Shown here piece after piece: positions 1-7,702 of a stretch of 64,000 nucleotides of DNA (position 1 is its first letter; each line of letters begins with the position of its first letter). The notes beneath the pieces are model-generated. The model saw only the letters and a program-made list of their open reading frames with translations, had not been told where the DNA came from and searched no databases. The position numbers and the translations under genes are program-made. Source of the DNA: an uncultured Clostridia bacterium (GTDB lineage Bacteria > Bacillota > Clostridia > TANB77 > CAG-508); assembly GCA_944393465.1 (NCBI GenBank), contig CALYAG010000009.1:1-64000 (forward strand), given 5' to 3'.

Positions 1-33
1 TGCGAATGTGTTGTTATAACTATATGTAGTGGT

Positions 34-52
34 AACCGCATTCACTGCGGTT
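34..52. terminator. Short hairpin downstream of the 994-aa gene
   Basis: A 7-bp stem (AACCGCA / TGCGGTT) with a 5-nt loop lies about 30 bases past the stop of the minus-strand gene. There is no clear T-run on either side, so its role as a terminator is uncertain. Confidence 0.35.
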
Positions 53-83
53 ATTCATTTCCTATACTTATTATACATAGTTA

Positions 84-3068
84 TTAAAAAAATGTCAAAT
101 CTATATCATCAGATTTCGCTGTATTTTCCCTATCATCTTTTACTTCTGCATTCTTTCTATATCCTTCAAATAATATTTCTGGGCGTATTTTTTTATTTTC
201 GTCAAAACTTTCTCCTAATCTTTTATAAAAATCTTTTGTCATAAGAACTTTTACTAAATCTGGGCATAGAATTTCATTCATGTTATCTGTACTTTTAAAT
301 ACATCTCTTATTCTTCTATATAATTCATACACTTTTTGATAATCTTCCGGAATAGGTATTCTTCTTTTTTCATCATAAGTTAACCACCATCGAAATTTCA
401 TTCCTGAAAAACCACCAAAAGGCTTTCTTCGTCCTTCAATATCAAGCCCTCCCATATAGAAATTATCAAATCCATCATCTAATATTGATTTGTAACTTTC
501 TTGTCCATTCAATGCTTCTCTATAATACTCAGCTATATAAAGTGCTATTCTATATTCTTCACTATTTGCCAAAATTTCCTCATTAACTAATCTATTTAAT
601 ACAAAAAATTCAATACTAGAATTAAAACATATTTTTTCTATATTTATATCGTCTCTATCATCTATTCTTTCTTCGCAAATATAGCGTAATGAATTAACTT
701 TATTATAAAAATCTAATCTATAAATCATAGGGTGGTTAACATCATATAACTCTCGGTAGTCATCTTGCTTAATATTATAATTGTTTAACAATTCATTTTT
801 AACATTTTCTTTTCCAAAATCTTTGTCCAATTCTAAGCATATAAGAGCTAACCCCCAACAATGTAGTCCCGCTTTATAAAAACTTTTGCAAATATCTATA
901 ATAGATTTATAATACTTATATTTATCGTAATTAAAATCTTCACCTAATACTTTTCCATCATCTGCTTTGTAATCTTTAAAAAGCAATCTATAAAAATTTA
1001 TTTCTGTATTTATTGTTCCTTTTATATAATCTTTTCTCATCATTTCATAGAGATTTTTATAATCTCCTTCAGTTAAATTACTATGCATATATTCTTTCAA
1101 ATCCGGTAATATTTTTCTAAGAATCTGACTATAATTTAATCCATCTTCCAATTTACCATTAGGCGATTTTATTTGAGCTAATACACTTTCTTTTGATATA
1201 TTTTTTTCAGTAAGTTTTTCAATTAAATATGAAAACATTGCCATATATTGTCCTATATGCAATCTAATATTTAACTCACTATCAAAATAAAATCTACTTT
1301 CTAAAGGTACATTCACTTCTCTTTGAGATTTATTATATTCTTTTATAGTCTTAACTAAAAATTCTATATAGTCTCGTGAATAATCTATACCATAAATTTC
1401 TGGACTTGAACGAGGGTAAAGACCATCTTTTACTCTTTCAGCAAAATCCCATCCATCATTGTAATCTCCCCAAAAGCCATTATACATTGTGGATAGATTT
1501 TCCGTTGATTTCCACATTGCAAGTATATCTTTTGCCATCTTATTAGAATTATTGTCAGGCATAATTTTTATTTTTTTAGGTTTTTTTGAATTTATTTGGT
1601 CTAAACAGGATTGTAATGTTTCGTTTCCCAAATCGTTTAAGTAAAACATTAAAGTAAATAATCCATCTCTTCCATATTTTTCAATTCTTAATAGAGCAGT
1701 TAATTTATTATACTTTTCTAATATATCCTCCACATTTTTTAAAGATAAATGCTTATCCATAAATTTTAAAAGTTCGCCATCTTCTGATTCTCTATGTATT
1801 TTATCAACCATTTCTGTTATTAATTTTAAATAATATTGTCGTTCCTCTTCGTTTTTTATTTTTATTTTATACGAATTACCTTTAAATGAATCACAATTAT
1901 TAGTTTCATTATATAAGGCATAATAATAAAATTTAGTTTTATAAAATTTTTCTTTAAAATCTTCTGGTACCTCTTCTCCAAATACTGAAACTAACCTTTC
2001 AAGATTTTCTATCCTAGAATAATACTTATAATAAAATTTCTTTCCTGTTAGTACACTTTCCCACGTCCCAGTATCCAAATAATCTAATATCTTCTTAGCC
2101 CACAAAGGCACATCTAAATAATCGCTTTCTATTTCTTCCCATAACTTGCTTTGGTATTCTTTTGCTCTATCTAAAAGTCCTCCTGGTGCTAGCAACTTTT
2201 CTCTGTTTTCTGCTACATACAAATCTAAATATCTTTTAAATAGTGCTATAACTTCCACCTTTTTATCTAATGGCATTTTGTCCATATCTAATTTATCTAA
2301 AGACTCACCATCAATAACTAATGCTGGTATATTTGAAAATGTTGCTATTGCATTTATGGATGATTTTAATTCTTTAAATGTTTCATCTAATACTCTATTT
2401 GCTATTTTTTTGCTTTCTTTTTCATCTGTGTTACTTAAAAATGTATTTAAAGCATTATTTTCATCATAGTATGTCAATTGCTCATTTCTTACACTATGAG
2501 ATAACATATTTATTATCTTTATATGTGCTGAAAGTCTTGAAATTGCATTATTTATTGAGTTTATTTTACTTGCATCTGTTTTATCGCTCATAAAAAATAT
2601 TCTTCTTTTTGATTTTTTTAATTCAGCATTTCCTAAGTCTTCTAATGCAATTATTCTTAATTCACAATTTCTTTTAAGCTCGCTTAAATCATTTAATATA
2701 CTATCTATCTCTGCATTGTTAAATATTATTTTAACTTTTTGTCTAATTGCTTGCTCTAATGATACATTTCTGCTTAAAGTTTTGTTTTCTTCTATGTTTT
2801 GATTAAGCCTTTTTCTTACAATATCCATGTAATGATTAGTTTTTTTAGCAATATCGTTCCCATAAGTAATAAAAGTAGAAAAGTTTCCTGAAGATACTTC
2901 TTCAAAAAGTTTTTTTCTACTTTCATTTTCGTCATCTGTTAAATTTCTATCTATTTCTAGATTTGATGTATCTATAATAGACACATCGGTTGTTTCTATT
3001 GGCTTTTCGATATTATTTGCTTTTTCTCCTATATGAAACAACCTTTTTATGCGTTCTATTAGTGTCAT
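84..3068 (-). CDS. Large protein of unknown function (994 aa)
   Basis: I do not recognise this family. The frame is open from 3107, but an in-frame ATG at 3068 has a strong GAGGAG ribosome binding site 5 bases upstream, so the start is placed there. The protein is soluble-looking: no signal peptide, no membrane segment, and no Walker, nuclease or protease motif that I can see. It is rich in Lys, Glu, Asn and Tyr and looks largely helical. A conspicuous aromatic/Gly stretch (GGFSGMKFRWWLTYDEKRR) lies about 110 residues before the C-terminus. It follows the toxN-like gene on the same strand with a 117-bp gap that contains a possible promoter of its own. Position beside a phage-defence type toxin-antitoxin locus makes a defence role conceivable, but that is inference only. 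Confidence 0.85.
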   Translation of the reverse strand: MTLIERIKRLFHIGEKANNIEKPIETTDVSIIDTSNLEIDRNLTDDENESRKKLFEEVSSGNFSTFITYGNDIAKKTNHYMDIVRKRLNQNIEENKTLSRNVSLEQAIRQKVKIIFNNAEIDSILNDLSELKRNCELRIIALEDLGNAELKKSKRRIFFMSDKTDASKINSINNAISRLSAHIKIINMLSHSVRNEQLTYYDENNALNTFLSNTDEKESKKIANRVLDETFKELKSSINAIATFSNIPALVIDGESLDKLDMDKMPLDKKVEVIALFKRYLDLYVAENREKLLAPGGLLDRAKEYQSKLWEEIESDYLDVPLWAKKILDYLDTGTWESVLTGKKFYYKYYSRIENLERLVSVFGEEVPEDFKEKFYKTKFYYYALYNETNNCDSFKGNSYKIKIKNEEERQYYLKLITEMVDKIHRESEDGELLKFMDKHLSLKNVEDILEKYNKLTALLRIEKYGRDGLFTLMFYLNDLGNETLQSCLDQINSKKPKKIKIMPDNNSNKMAKDILAMWKSTENLSTMYNGFWGDYNDGWDFAERVKDGLYPRSSPEIYGIDYSRDYIEFLVKTIKEYNKSQREVNVPLESRFYFDSELNIRLHIGQYMAMFSYLIEKLTEKNISKESVLAQIKSPNGKLEDGLNYSQILRKILPDLKEYMHSNLTEGDYKNLYEMMRKDYIKGTINTEINFYRLLFKDYKADDGKVLGEDFNYDKYKYYKSIIDICKSFYKAGLHCWGLALICLELDKDFGKENVKNELLNNYNIKQDDYRELYDVNHPMIYRLDFYNKVNSLRYICEERIDDRDDINIEKICFNSSIEFFVLNRLVNEEILANSEEYRIALYIAEYYREALNGQESYKSILDDGFDNFYMGGLDIEGRRKPFGGFSGMKFRWWLTYDEKRRIPIPEDYQKVYELYRRIRDVFKSTDNMNEILCPDLVKVLMTKDFYKRLGESFDENKKIRPEILFEGYRKNAEVKDDRENTAKSDDIDLTFF

Positions 3069-3138
3069 AAATTCTCCTCGAATATTGCTTAACTCTTCAT
3101 TTAGCAATTTTTTAATATTGTCATTAAGCTATATTTAC

Positions 3139-3167
3139 ATAATACTACAAATTATATCAAAAGTCAA
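3139..3167 (-). promoter_or_regulatory. Possible promoter of the 994-aa gene
   Basis: On the minus strand TTGACT and TATTAT are separated by 17 bp, in the gap between toxN and the 994-aa gene. An overlapping TATAAT in the spacer lacks a good -35 box. Confidence 0.4.
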
Positions 3168-3184
3168 TTATGAAATAAAACTCA

Positions 3185-3682
3185 TTACTTAAAACCTAAA
3201 GACTTTTCTTCTAACAATTTAAAATCACAAGCAATTGTTTTTAAAAAGTTATTTTTATGTTTTGTAACTGCAATATACATTTTATTTGCTCTTAGATATA
3301 TTTCTTTCTTATGGGAATTAATATATCTATACTCCGCAGATATTAAATTTTTATATTTTTCATCTTGTTTTTCATAATCTAATAAATAAGCTACTTCAAC
3401 GCTTTTTGGAACAGGAATCATTGCCGAAAATTTAATAATTGCTAATGGATTATTTTTTCTGTCATATACAAAGAAGAAACTTGGATTGTTTTTATATTTT
3501 TCATAATGCTCTTTGTATGAATACAATGGCACAAAATATTCATAGTTTTCTATTTCTAAGACTATCCCTAAATAAGGCCTACTATGTCCTACATTTTCTT
3601 TATTATAACTTACATGTTCTTCATATTTGCTTAGATATTCAATATATTCTTTTTTTACAATATAAAATAATAATTCCTTCAA
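3185..3682 (-). CDS. toxN: ToxN/AbiQ-family type III toxin (endoribonuclease)
   Basis: This 165-aa protein matches the ToxN/AbiQ/CptN/TenpN family, sequence-specific endoribonucleases held inactive by a repeat RNA. Visible hallmarks are the N-terminal FYIVKKEYIEYL segment, the SRPYLGIVL motif at about residues 34-42, and YFVPLYSYKEHY (about 49-60), equivalent to the family's Y-F-I-P-L-S-S-P-K-x-K-H stretch. Length is close to the family's 160-180 aa. The start is set at the TTG at 3682 (GGAG 8 bases upstream). The in-frame ATG at 3721 lies inside the loop of the upstream terminator hairpin, so it cannot be the normal start. Upstream lies a matching repeat RNA gene with promoter and terminator. 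The family is known for abortive phage defence and plasmid maintenance; activity here is inferred. Confidence 0.88.
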   Translation of the reverse strand: MKELLFYIVKKEYIEYLSKYEEHVSYNKENVGHSRPYLGIVLEIENYEYFVPLYSYKEHYEKYKNNPSFFFVYDRKNNPLAIIKFSAMIPVPKSVEVAYLLDYEKQDEKYKNLISAEYRYINSHKKEIYLRANKMYIAVTKHKNNFLKTIACDFKLLEEKSLGFK

Positions 3683-3710
3683 ATTTAATTCTCCAAATAC
3701 CAAAATTATA

Positions 3711-3739
3711 GAGAGGTACACTTTTTAAATGTACCCCCC
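3711..3739 (-). terminator. Terminator between antitoxin RNA and toxN
   Basis: A 10-bp stem with two G-T pairs (GGGGGGTACA paired with TGTACCTCTC on the minus strand) and a 9-nt loop, followed by TATAATTTT. Type III loci typically have a leaky terminator exactly here, which sets the ratio of RNA antitoxin to toxin mRNA. Confidence 0.7.
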
Positions 3740-3874
3740 TATTTATAACTGCTTATTTATAAGGCTTAAGCATTACCTAATTTGAAATTAGTCCATTTAA
3801 AGGTTTGAACCTTACCTAATTTGAAGTAGTTCTTTGTAAGAACTTTTAAGTAATCAAATGATTACTCTTTTAGT
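3734..3874 (-). ncRNA. toxI: Type III antitoxin RNA (ToxI-like repeat array)
   Basis: Read on the minus strand, TTCAAATTAGGTAA occurs at 3825-3812 and again at 3786-3773, exactly 39 nt apart. A degenerate third copy (TATAAATAGGGGGG) at 3747-3734 keeps the period and runs into the terminator stem. Between the conserved blocks each unit holds a hairpin whose sequence changes but whose pairing is kept: AGTTCTT/AAGAACT, then AAGGTT/AACCTT, then TGCTTA/TAAGCA. A perfect GTAATCA/TGATTAC palindrome lies at the 5' end. ToxI-type antitoxins are tandem repeats of about 35-40 nt that the toxin cuts and that fold into inhibitory pseudoknots. The 5' end is estimated from the promoter. Confidence 0.8.
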
Positions 3875-3880
3875 ATATTC

Positions 3881-3910
3881 ATTATATACTATTTTTATTA
3901 ATTATGTCAA
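3881..3910 (-). promoter_or_regulatory. Promoter of toxI
   Basis: Consensus boxes on the minus strand: TTGACA (3910-3905), an 18-bp spacer, TATAAT (3886-3881). Transcription would start near 3874, just before the repeat RNA. Confidence 0.75.
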
Positions 3911-3940
3911 TAGATTTGTAAAGTTTCGCCATAGTTTTTC

Positions 3941-3957
3941 GTCGACAAAATTCGACA
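3941..3957 (-). promoter_or_regulatory. Tandem TGTCGAA-type boxes upstream of toxI
   Basis: On the minus strand TGTCGAA and TGTCGAC follow each other with a 10-bp period, 30 bp upstream of the toxI -35 box. The heptamer equals the Spo0A box consensus. The same arrangement is seen at 42766 and 49666. Confidence 0.5.
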
Positions 3958-3988
3958 TTTTCTTACTTTTATTAATGACCAAGCTCCT

Positions 3989-5920
3989 CTATTTATATTC
4001 TTCTACTTCCTTTACAATCCTCTTAATAAAGTCCTCTGTTTTAATGCTTCCCAAATCTCCTTCTTTTCTATCTCTTACAGATACTGTGCCATTTTCCATT
4101 TCTTTATCTCCAACTATAAGCATATATGGAACTTTTGAAAGTTGTGCTTCACGAATTTTGTAACCTGTCTTTTCATTTCTATCATCAACTTCTACTCTTA
4201 TTCCCTTTTCTTGTAACTCTTCTTTTATTTTATTTGCATATTCTACATGTTTATCTGTAATAGGCAAAATTTTAACTTGTTTTGGAGAAAGCCATACTGG
4301 GAAAGCTCCTTTTGTTTCTTCTATCAAGAATGCCATAAATCTATCTGAAGAACCTAAAATTGCTCTATGTATAACAACTGGTCTATGTTCTTTTCCATCT
4401 TCACCTATATAGCTTAATTCAAATCTTTCAGGAAGTGCAAAGTCTAATTGGCAAGTTGGTATTGTAATATCATGATTTAAAGCTGTTTTTATCTGTATAT
4501 CTATTTTTGGTCCATAGAATGCTGCCTCGCCTTTTGCTTCATAGAAGTCTATTCCTAATTCTGTTAATATTTCACGTAATTGACTTTCTGCAGTTTCCCA
4601 CATTTCATCATTGTCTATATATTTTTCTTTATTGTCTTTATCTCTTAAAGATAATCTATATTTAAAGTTTGATGCTGGGAATCCAAAGTCTTTTTGATAT
4701 ACTTCTTTTATTAAGTTTAGAACTCTACCAACTTCTTCTTTTATTTGGTCTGGTCTAACAAAAAGGTGAGCATCATTTTGACACATTTCACGAACTCTTT
4801 CTAGTCCACATACACTTCCACTAGCTTCATATCTAAAATCATGAGCAAGTTCACCAATTCTAATTGGTAAATCTTTATATGAATGTAAGCTATTTTTATA
4901 AATAAGCATGTGATGTGGGCAATTCATTGGTCTTAACACCATTTCTTCGTTATCCATTTTCATTACAGGGAACATATCTTCTTTATAATGATCCCAGTGA
5001 CCACTTATTTTGTATAATTCAGTATTTGCTAAGCATGGTGTGTACACATGTTGATATCCAAGTTTTATTTCTTTATCTTGAATATATCTTTCTAGCAATC
5101 TTCTAACTGTTGCTCCATCTGGCAAATACATTGGAAGTCCTGAACCTACTAATTTATGTGTCATAAATAAATTTAAGTCTTTTCCTATTTTTCTATGGTC
5201 TCTTTGTTTTGCTTCTTCTAATAATTGTAAATGTTCCTCTAATAAAGATGCTTTAGGGAATGATATAGCATATATTCTTTGTAGCATTTTATTATGCTCA
5301 TTTCCTCTCCAATATGCTCCTGAATTATTTAATATCTTAACTGCCTTTATTTTTCCAGTACTCATTAAATGAGGGCCTGCACAAAGGTCTGTAAATTCAC
5401 CTTGCCTGTAAAAAGATATTTCTTCGCCTTCTGCTAAATCATTTATTAGCTCGCATTTGTATGGCTCATCTTTCATTAATTCTAGAGCTTCTTTTTTAGG
5501 TAAAGAAAATCTTTCAATTGGTAAATCTTCTTTAATAATTTTTTTCATTTCTGCTTCTATTTTTTCTTTATCTTCATCTGTGAAATTATTTTCTACGTCA
5601 AAATCATAATAAAATCCATCATCTATGGCTGGACCGATTGCTAATTTTGTATTTGGAAATAGTCTTTTAACAGCTTGAGCCATTATGTGTGAAGTTGTAT
5701 GCCAATAAGCCTTTTTTCCGTCTAAATCACTGTCGAATGTTAAGATTTCAACATTGCAATCTTTTTCTAGCTTAAATCTTAAATCTTCTACTTTTCCGTC
5801 AACTCTTCCACAAGTTGCAACTCTTGCCAAACCTTCACTAATTTGTTTAGCTAAGTCATAAATTGAAATTCCTTGCTCTACTTCTTTTTGAGAGCCATCT
5901 TTTAAAGTTACTTTAATCAT
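3989..5920 (-). CDS. thrS: Threonyl-tRNA synthetase
   Basis: Class II synthetase that charges tRNA-Thr, 643 aa, the normal length. The N-terminal TGS domain covers about residues 1-62. The editing domain follows, with HTTSHIMAQA and the later C-x3-H of DLCAGPHL. The catalytic core carries the zinc ligand motif RPMNCPHHM, motif 2 in DFRYEASGSVCGLERVREM, and motif 3 in HRAILGSSDRFMAFLIEE. The anticodon-binding domain forms the C-terminus. The ATG at 5920 has an AGAAAGGAAG ribosome binding site. The gene is single in its transcript and is controlled by the T-box leader upstream. Confidence 0.97.
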   Translation of the reverse strand: MIKVTLKDGSQKEVEQGISIYDLAKQISEGLARVATCGRVDGKVEDLRFKLEKDCNVEILTFDSDLDGKKAYWHTTSHIMAQAVKRLFPNTKLAIGPAIDDGFYYDFDVENNFTDEDKEKIEAEMKKIIKEDLPIERFSLPKKEALELMKDEPYKCELINDLAEGEEISFYRQGEFTDLCAGPHLMSTGKIKAVKILNNSGAYWRGNEHNKMLQRIYAISFPKASLLEEHLQLLEEAKQRDHRKIGKDLNLFMTHKLVGSGLPMYLPDGATVRRLLERYIQDKEIKLGYQHVYTPCLANTELYKISGHWDHYKEDMFPVMKMDNEEMVLRPMNCPHHMLIYKNSLHSYKDLPIRIGELAHDFRYEASGSVCGLERVREMCQNDAHLFVRPDQIKEEVGRVLNLIKEVYQKDFGFPASNFKYRLSLRDKDNKEKYIDNDEMWETAESQLREILTELGIDFYEAKGEAAFYGPKIDIQIKTALNHDITIPTCQLDFALPERFELSYIGEDGKEHRPVVIHRAILGSSDRFMAFLIEETKGAFPVWLSPKQVKILPITDKHVEYANKIKEELQEKGIRVEVDDRNEKTGYKIREAQLSKVPYMLIVGDKEMENGTVSVRDRKEGDLGSIKTEDFIKRIVKEVEEYK

Positions 5921-6012
5921 AAATACTTCCTTTCTATGTTTGGGGTTTTTGCTTTTTTATCTAAACTAAAGTAAATTTATGCCATACGGTAATTATTTTT
6001 TAAGATTATACA

Positions 6013-6246
6013 AACAAAAATCCCCAAAACATAATTAAATTATGTTCTGGGGTACTTATATAAGCACGGTTCCACCCGGATATTTCACTTCATTTTAGGC
6101 TATAACGCACCAACCGTCTAACTTATTCGCTAGAAGCTTGAAGAGGTAGTTTTTCAAATATGTTTACTTGAATTAGTTTTCAGCCTATGACTAATTCTCT
6201 CTTTAAGCAACCTTTATTTTACTTTTTCTCTTACTGCTTTTACAAT
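6013..6246 (-). ncRNA. T-box riboswitch controlling thrS
   Basis: Leader RNA that senses uncharged tRNA-Thr and lets transcription continue into thrS. The conserved T-box GGGTGGAACCG is the reverse complement of 6067-6077. The terminator stem (CCCCAGAACATAA / TTATGTTTTGGGG) spans 6052-6022 and is followed by TTTTTGTTTG. In stem I the sequence ACTACC (reverse complement of 6145-6150) offers a threonine specifier, either ACU or ACC. The T-box bulge base A would match a U discriminator in the tRNA end. The 5' limit is set by the promoter. Confidence 0.92.
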
Positions 6247-6250
6247 ATTT

Positions 6251-6278
6251 ATTATAGCACGAAAAAATAATATGTCAA
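6251..6278 (-). promoter_or_regulatory. Promoter of the thrS leader
   Basis: TTGACA (6278-6273), a 16-bp spacer and TATAAT (6256-6251) on the minus strand, placed just before the T-box leader. Confidence 0.75.
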
Positions 6279-6285
6279 CTTATTT

Positions 6286-6924
6286 TTATAAAATTATTTT
6301 TTTATATTCCTTGCACAAATCTTTCAATGCACATTCTTCACATTTTGGATTTCTTGCTGTGCAAGTTTTTCTTCCATGCCATACTAATAAGTGATTGACA
6401 TCATAATAATATTCTTTTGGAATAACTTTTAATAAATCTTGTTCTATTTTTAATGGATCGCTTTCATTTGAAAAGCCAAGTCTATTTGCAATTCTTTTAG
6501 CATGAGTATCTACTGCTATTCCTTGAGGATTGTGAAATGCTTCTAGCATTATTACATTTGCACTTTTTCTCCCCACTCCTGGAATACTTGTTAAATCTTC
6601 CATATTGTCAGGTACTTCACCATTAAATTTTTCTACAATCATTTTGCTTGCTGCTTTTAAATTCTTTGCTTTATTTTTATAAAAGCCACATGGATGTATT
6701 ATTTCTTCTAATACTTTTATATCCATATTGTAAAAGTCGTAAACTGTTGGATATTTTGCAAATAGCTCAGGCGTAGTTTTGTTTACCCTTTCATCTGTGC
6801 ATTGTGCAGATAAACACACTGCAACAAGCATTTGAAATGGTGTTTTGAAGTCCAAACTACAAGTTGCATCTGGATACATTTCTTTTAATTTCTTTATGAT
6901 TTTTACTGCTTTTTCTTGGTCCAT
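6286..6924 (-). CDS. nth: Endonuclease III
   Basis: Base-excision repair DNA glycosylase/AP lyase acting on oxidised pyrimidines, 212 aa, full length. The helix-hairpin-helix SIPGVGRKSANV contains the catalytic lysine K120. The catalytic aspartate is D139 in VDTHAKR. The C-terminal C-x6-C-x2-C-x5-C (CTARNPKCEECALKDLC) binds a [4Fe-4S] cluster. The ribosome binding site is AAAGGAG. The stop lies only a few bases from the thrS -35 box. A repeat of the GGGACGGTCC family separates it from rpe upstream. Confidence 0.96.
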   Translation of the reverse strand: MDQEKAVKIIKKLKEMYPDATCSLDFKTPFQMLVAVCLSAQCTDERVNKTTPELFAKYPTVYDFYNMDIKVLEEIIHPCGFYKNKAKNLKAASKMIVEKFNGEVPDNMEDLTSIPGVGRKSANVIMLEAFHNPQGIAVDTHAKRIANRLGFSNESDPLKIEQDLLKVIPKEYYYDVNHLLVWHGRKTCTARNPKCEECALKDLCKEYKKIIL

Positions 6925-6948
6925 ATTTTGCTCCTTTTTATATCACTA

Positions 6949-7034
6949 TGTCAATAGGGACGGTCCTTTTTGACACACTCAGCTATATTACTTTTATTAT
7001 ATAATGTTGTCAAATAGAACCATCCCTATTGACA
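6949..7034. repeat. GGGACGGTCC palindromic repeat, TGTCAA form (pair)
   Basis: The left half begins TGTCAATAGGGACGGTCC and ends TTTTTGACA. The right half begins TGTCAAATAGAACC and ends CCCTATTGACA. The two halves are inverted relative to each other and fill the gap between rpe and nth. Confidence 0.8.
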
Positions 7035-7045
7035 CTTTGCTCTAA

Positions 7046-7702
7046 TTACTCCTTAAGTTTTTTAATTGTATAACTATAGTCTTTTGAACTAATTATTGCT
7101 GTGCCACTAACAGCAATGGTGGCTCCCGCTTCTTTTACTTCTTTCGAATTTTCTAAATTTATTCCTCCATCAACTTCAATTTCTGTTTCTAAGCCCAGTT
7201 CATCAATTTTTGCCTTGGCATACTTTATTTTTGTAAACGTACTTTCTATGAATTCTTGTCCGCCTTTTCCTGGCTCAACTGACATAATTAATAGCAAGTT
7301 TATTTTTGGCAAAAACTTTAGTATTTTATCTATCTCAGTATTTGGCTTTATTGCCAATCCAACTTTGCATTCTCTACCTTTAATTTGTTCAATATATTTA
7401 TCTACTTCTGTATCATCTTTACAAGCTTCATAGTGAAAAGTAATAATATTGGGATTGAATATTGAATAACTATCTATGTATTCTTTAACATTTGTAACCA
7501 TTAAGTGTACATCTATTGGTACATTTGTTATTTGATTTAAGTACTCACAATAAATTCTCATTGTCTCAGATGTGTCATTTTCTACAAATCTGCCATCCAT
7601 TACATCTATATGAAAATAGTCTGTATGAGCTACTTCCAAATTGTATATTGTTTGAATAATATCTTCTTTTTTAACACTTAATAATGATGTTGAAATTTCC
7701 AT
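7046..7702 (-). CDS. rpe: Ribulose-phosphate 3-epimerase
   Basis: Interconverts ribulose-5-phosphate and xylulose-5-phosphate in the pentose phosphate pathway; a TIM-barrel enzyme of 218 aa. Family motifs are present: HIDVMDGRFVEN (metal-binding His/Asp), PIDVHLMV, TFHYEA, MSVEPGKGGQEF and EVDGGI. The ATG overlaps the rsgA stop by one base (TAATG), so the two genes are translationally coupled. The rsgA-rpe order is common in Firmicutes. Confidence 0.95.
   Translation of the reverse strand: MEISTSLLSVKKEDIIQTIYNLEVAHTDYFHIDVMDGRFVENDTSETMRIYCEYLNQITNVPIDVHLMVTNVKEYIDSYSIFNPNIITFHYEACKDDTEVDKYIEQIKGRECKVGLAIKPNTEIDKILKFLPKINLLLIMSVEPGKGGQEFIESTFTKIKYAKAKIDELGLETEIEVDGGINLENSKEVKEAGATIAVSGTAIISSKDYSYTIKKLKE

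Noticed and set aside
3683..3721. ATG at 3721 as the toxN start
   Set aside because: It lies in the terminator loop, adds 13 residues not typical of the family, and has no ribosome binding site.
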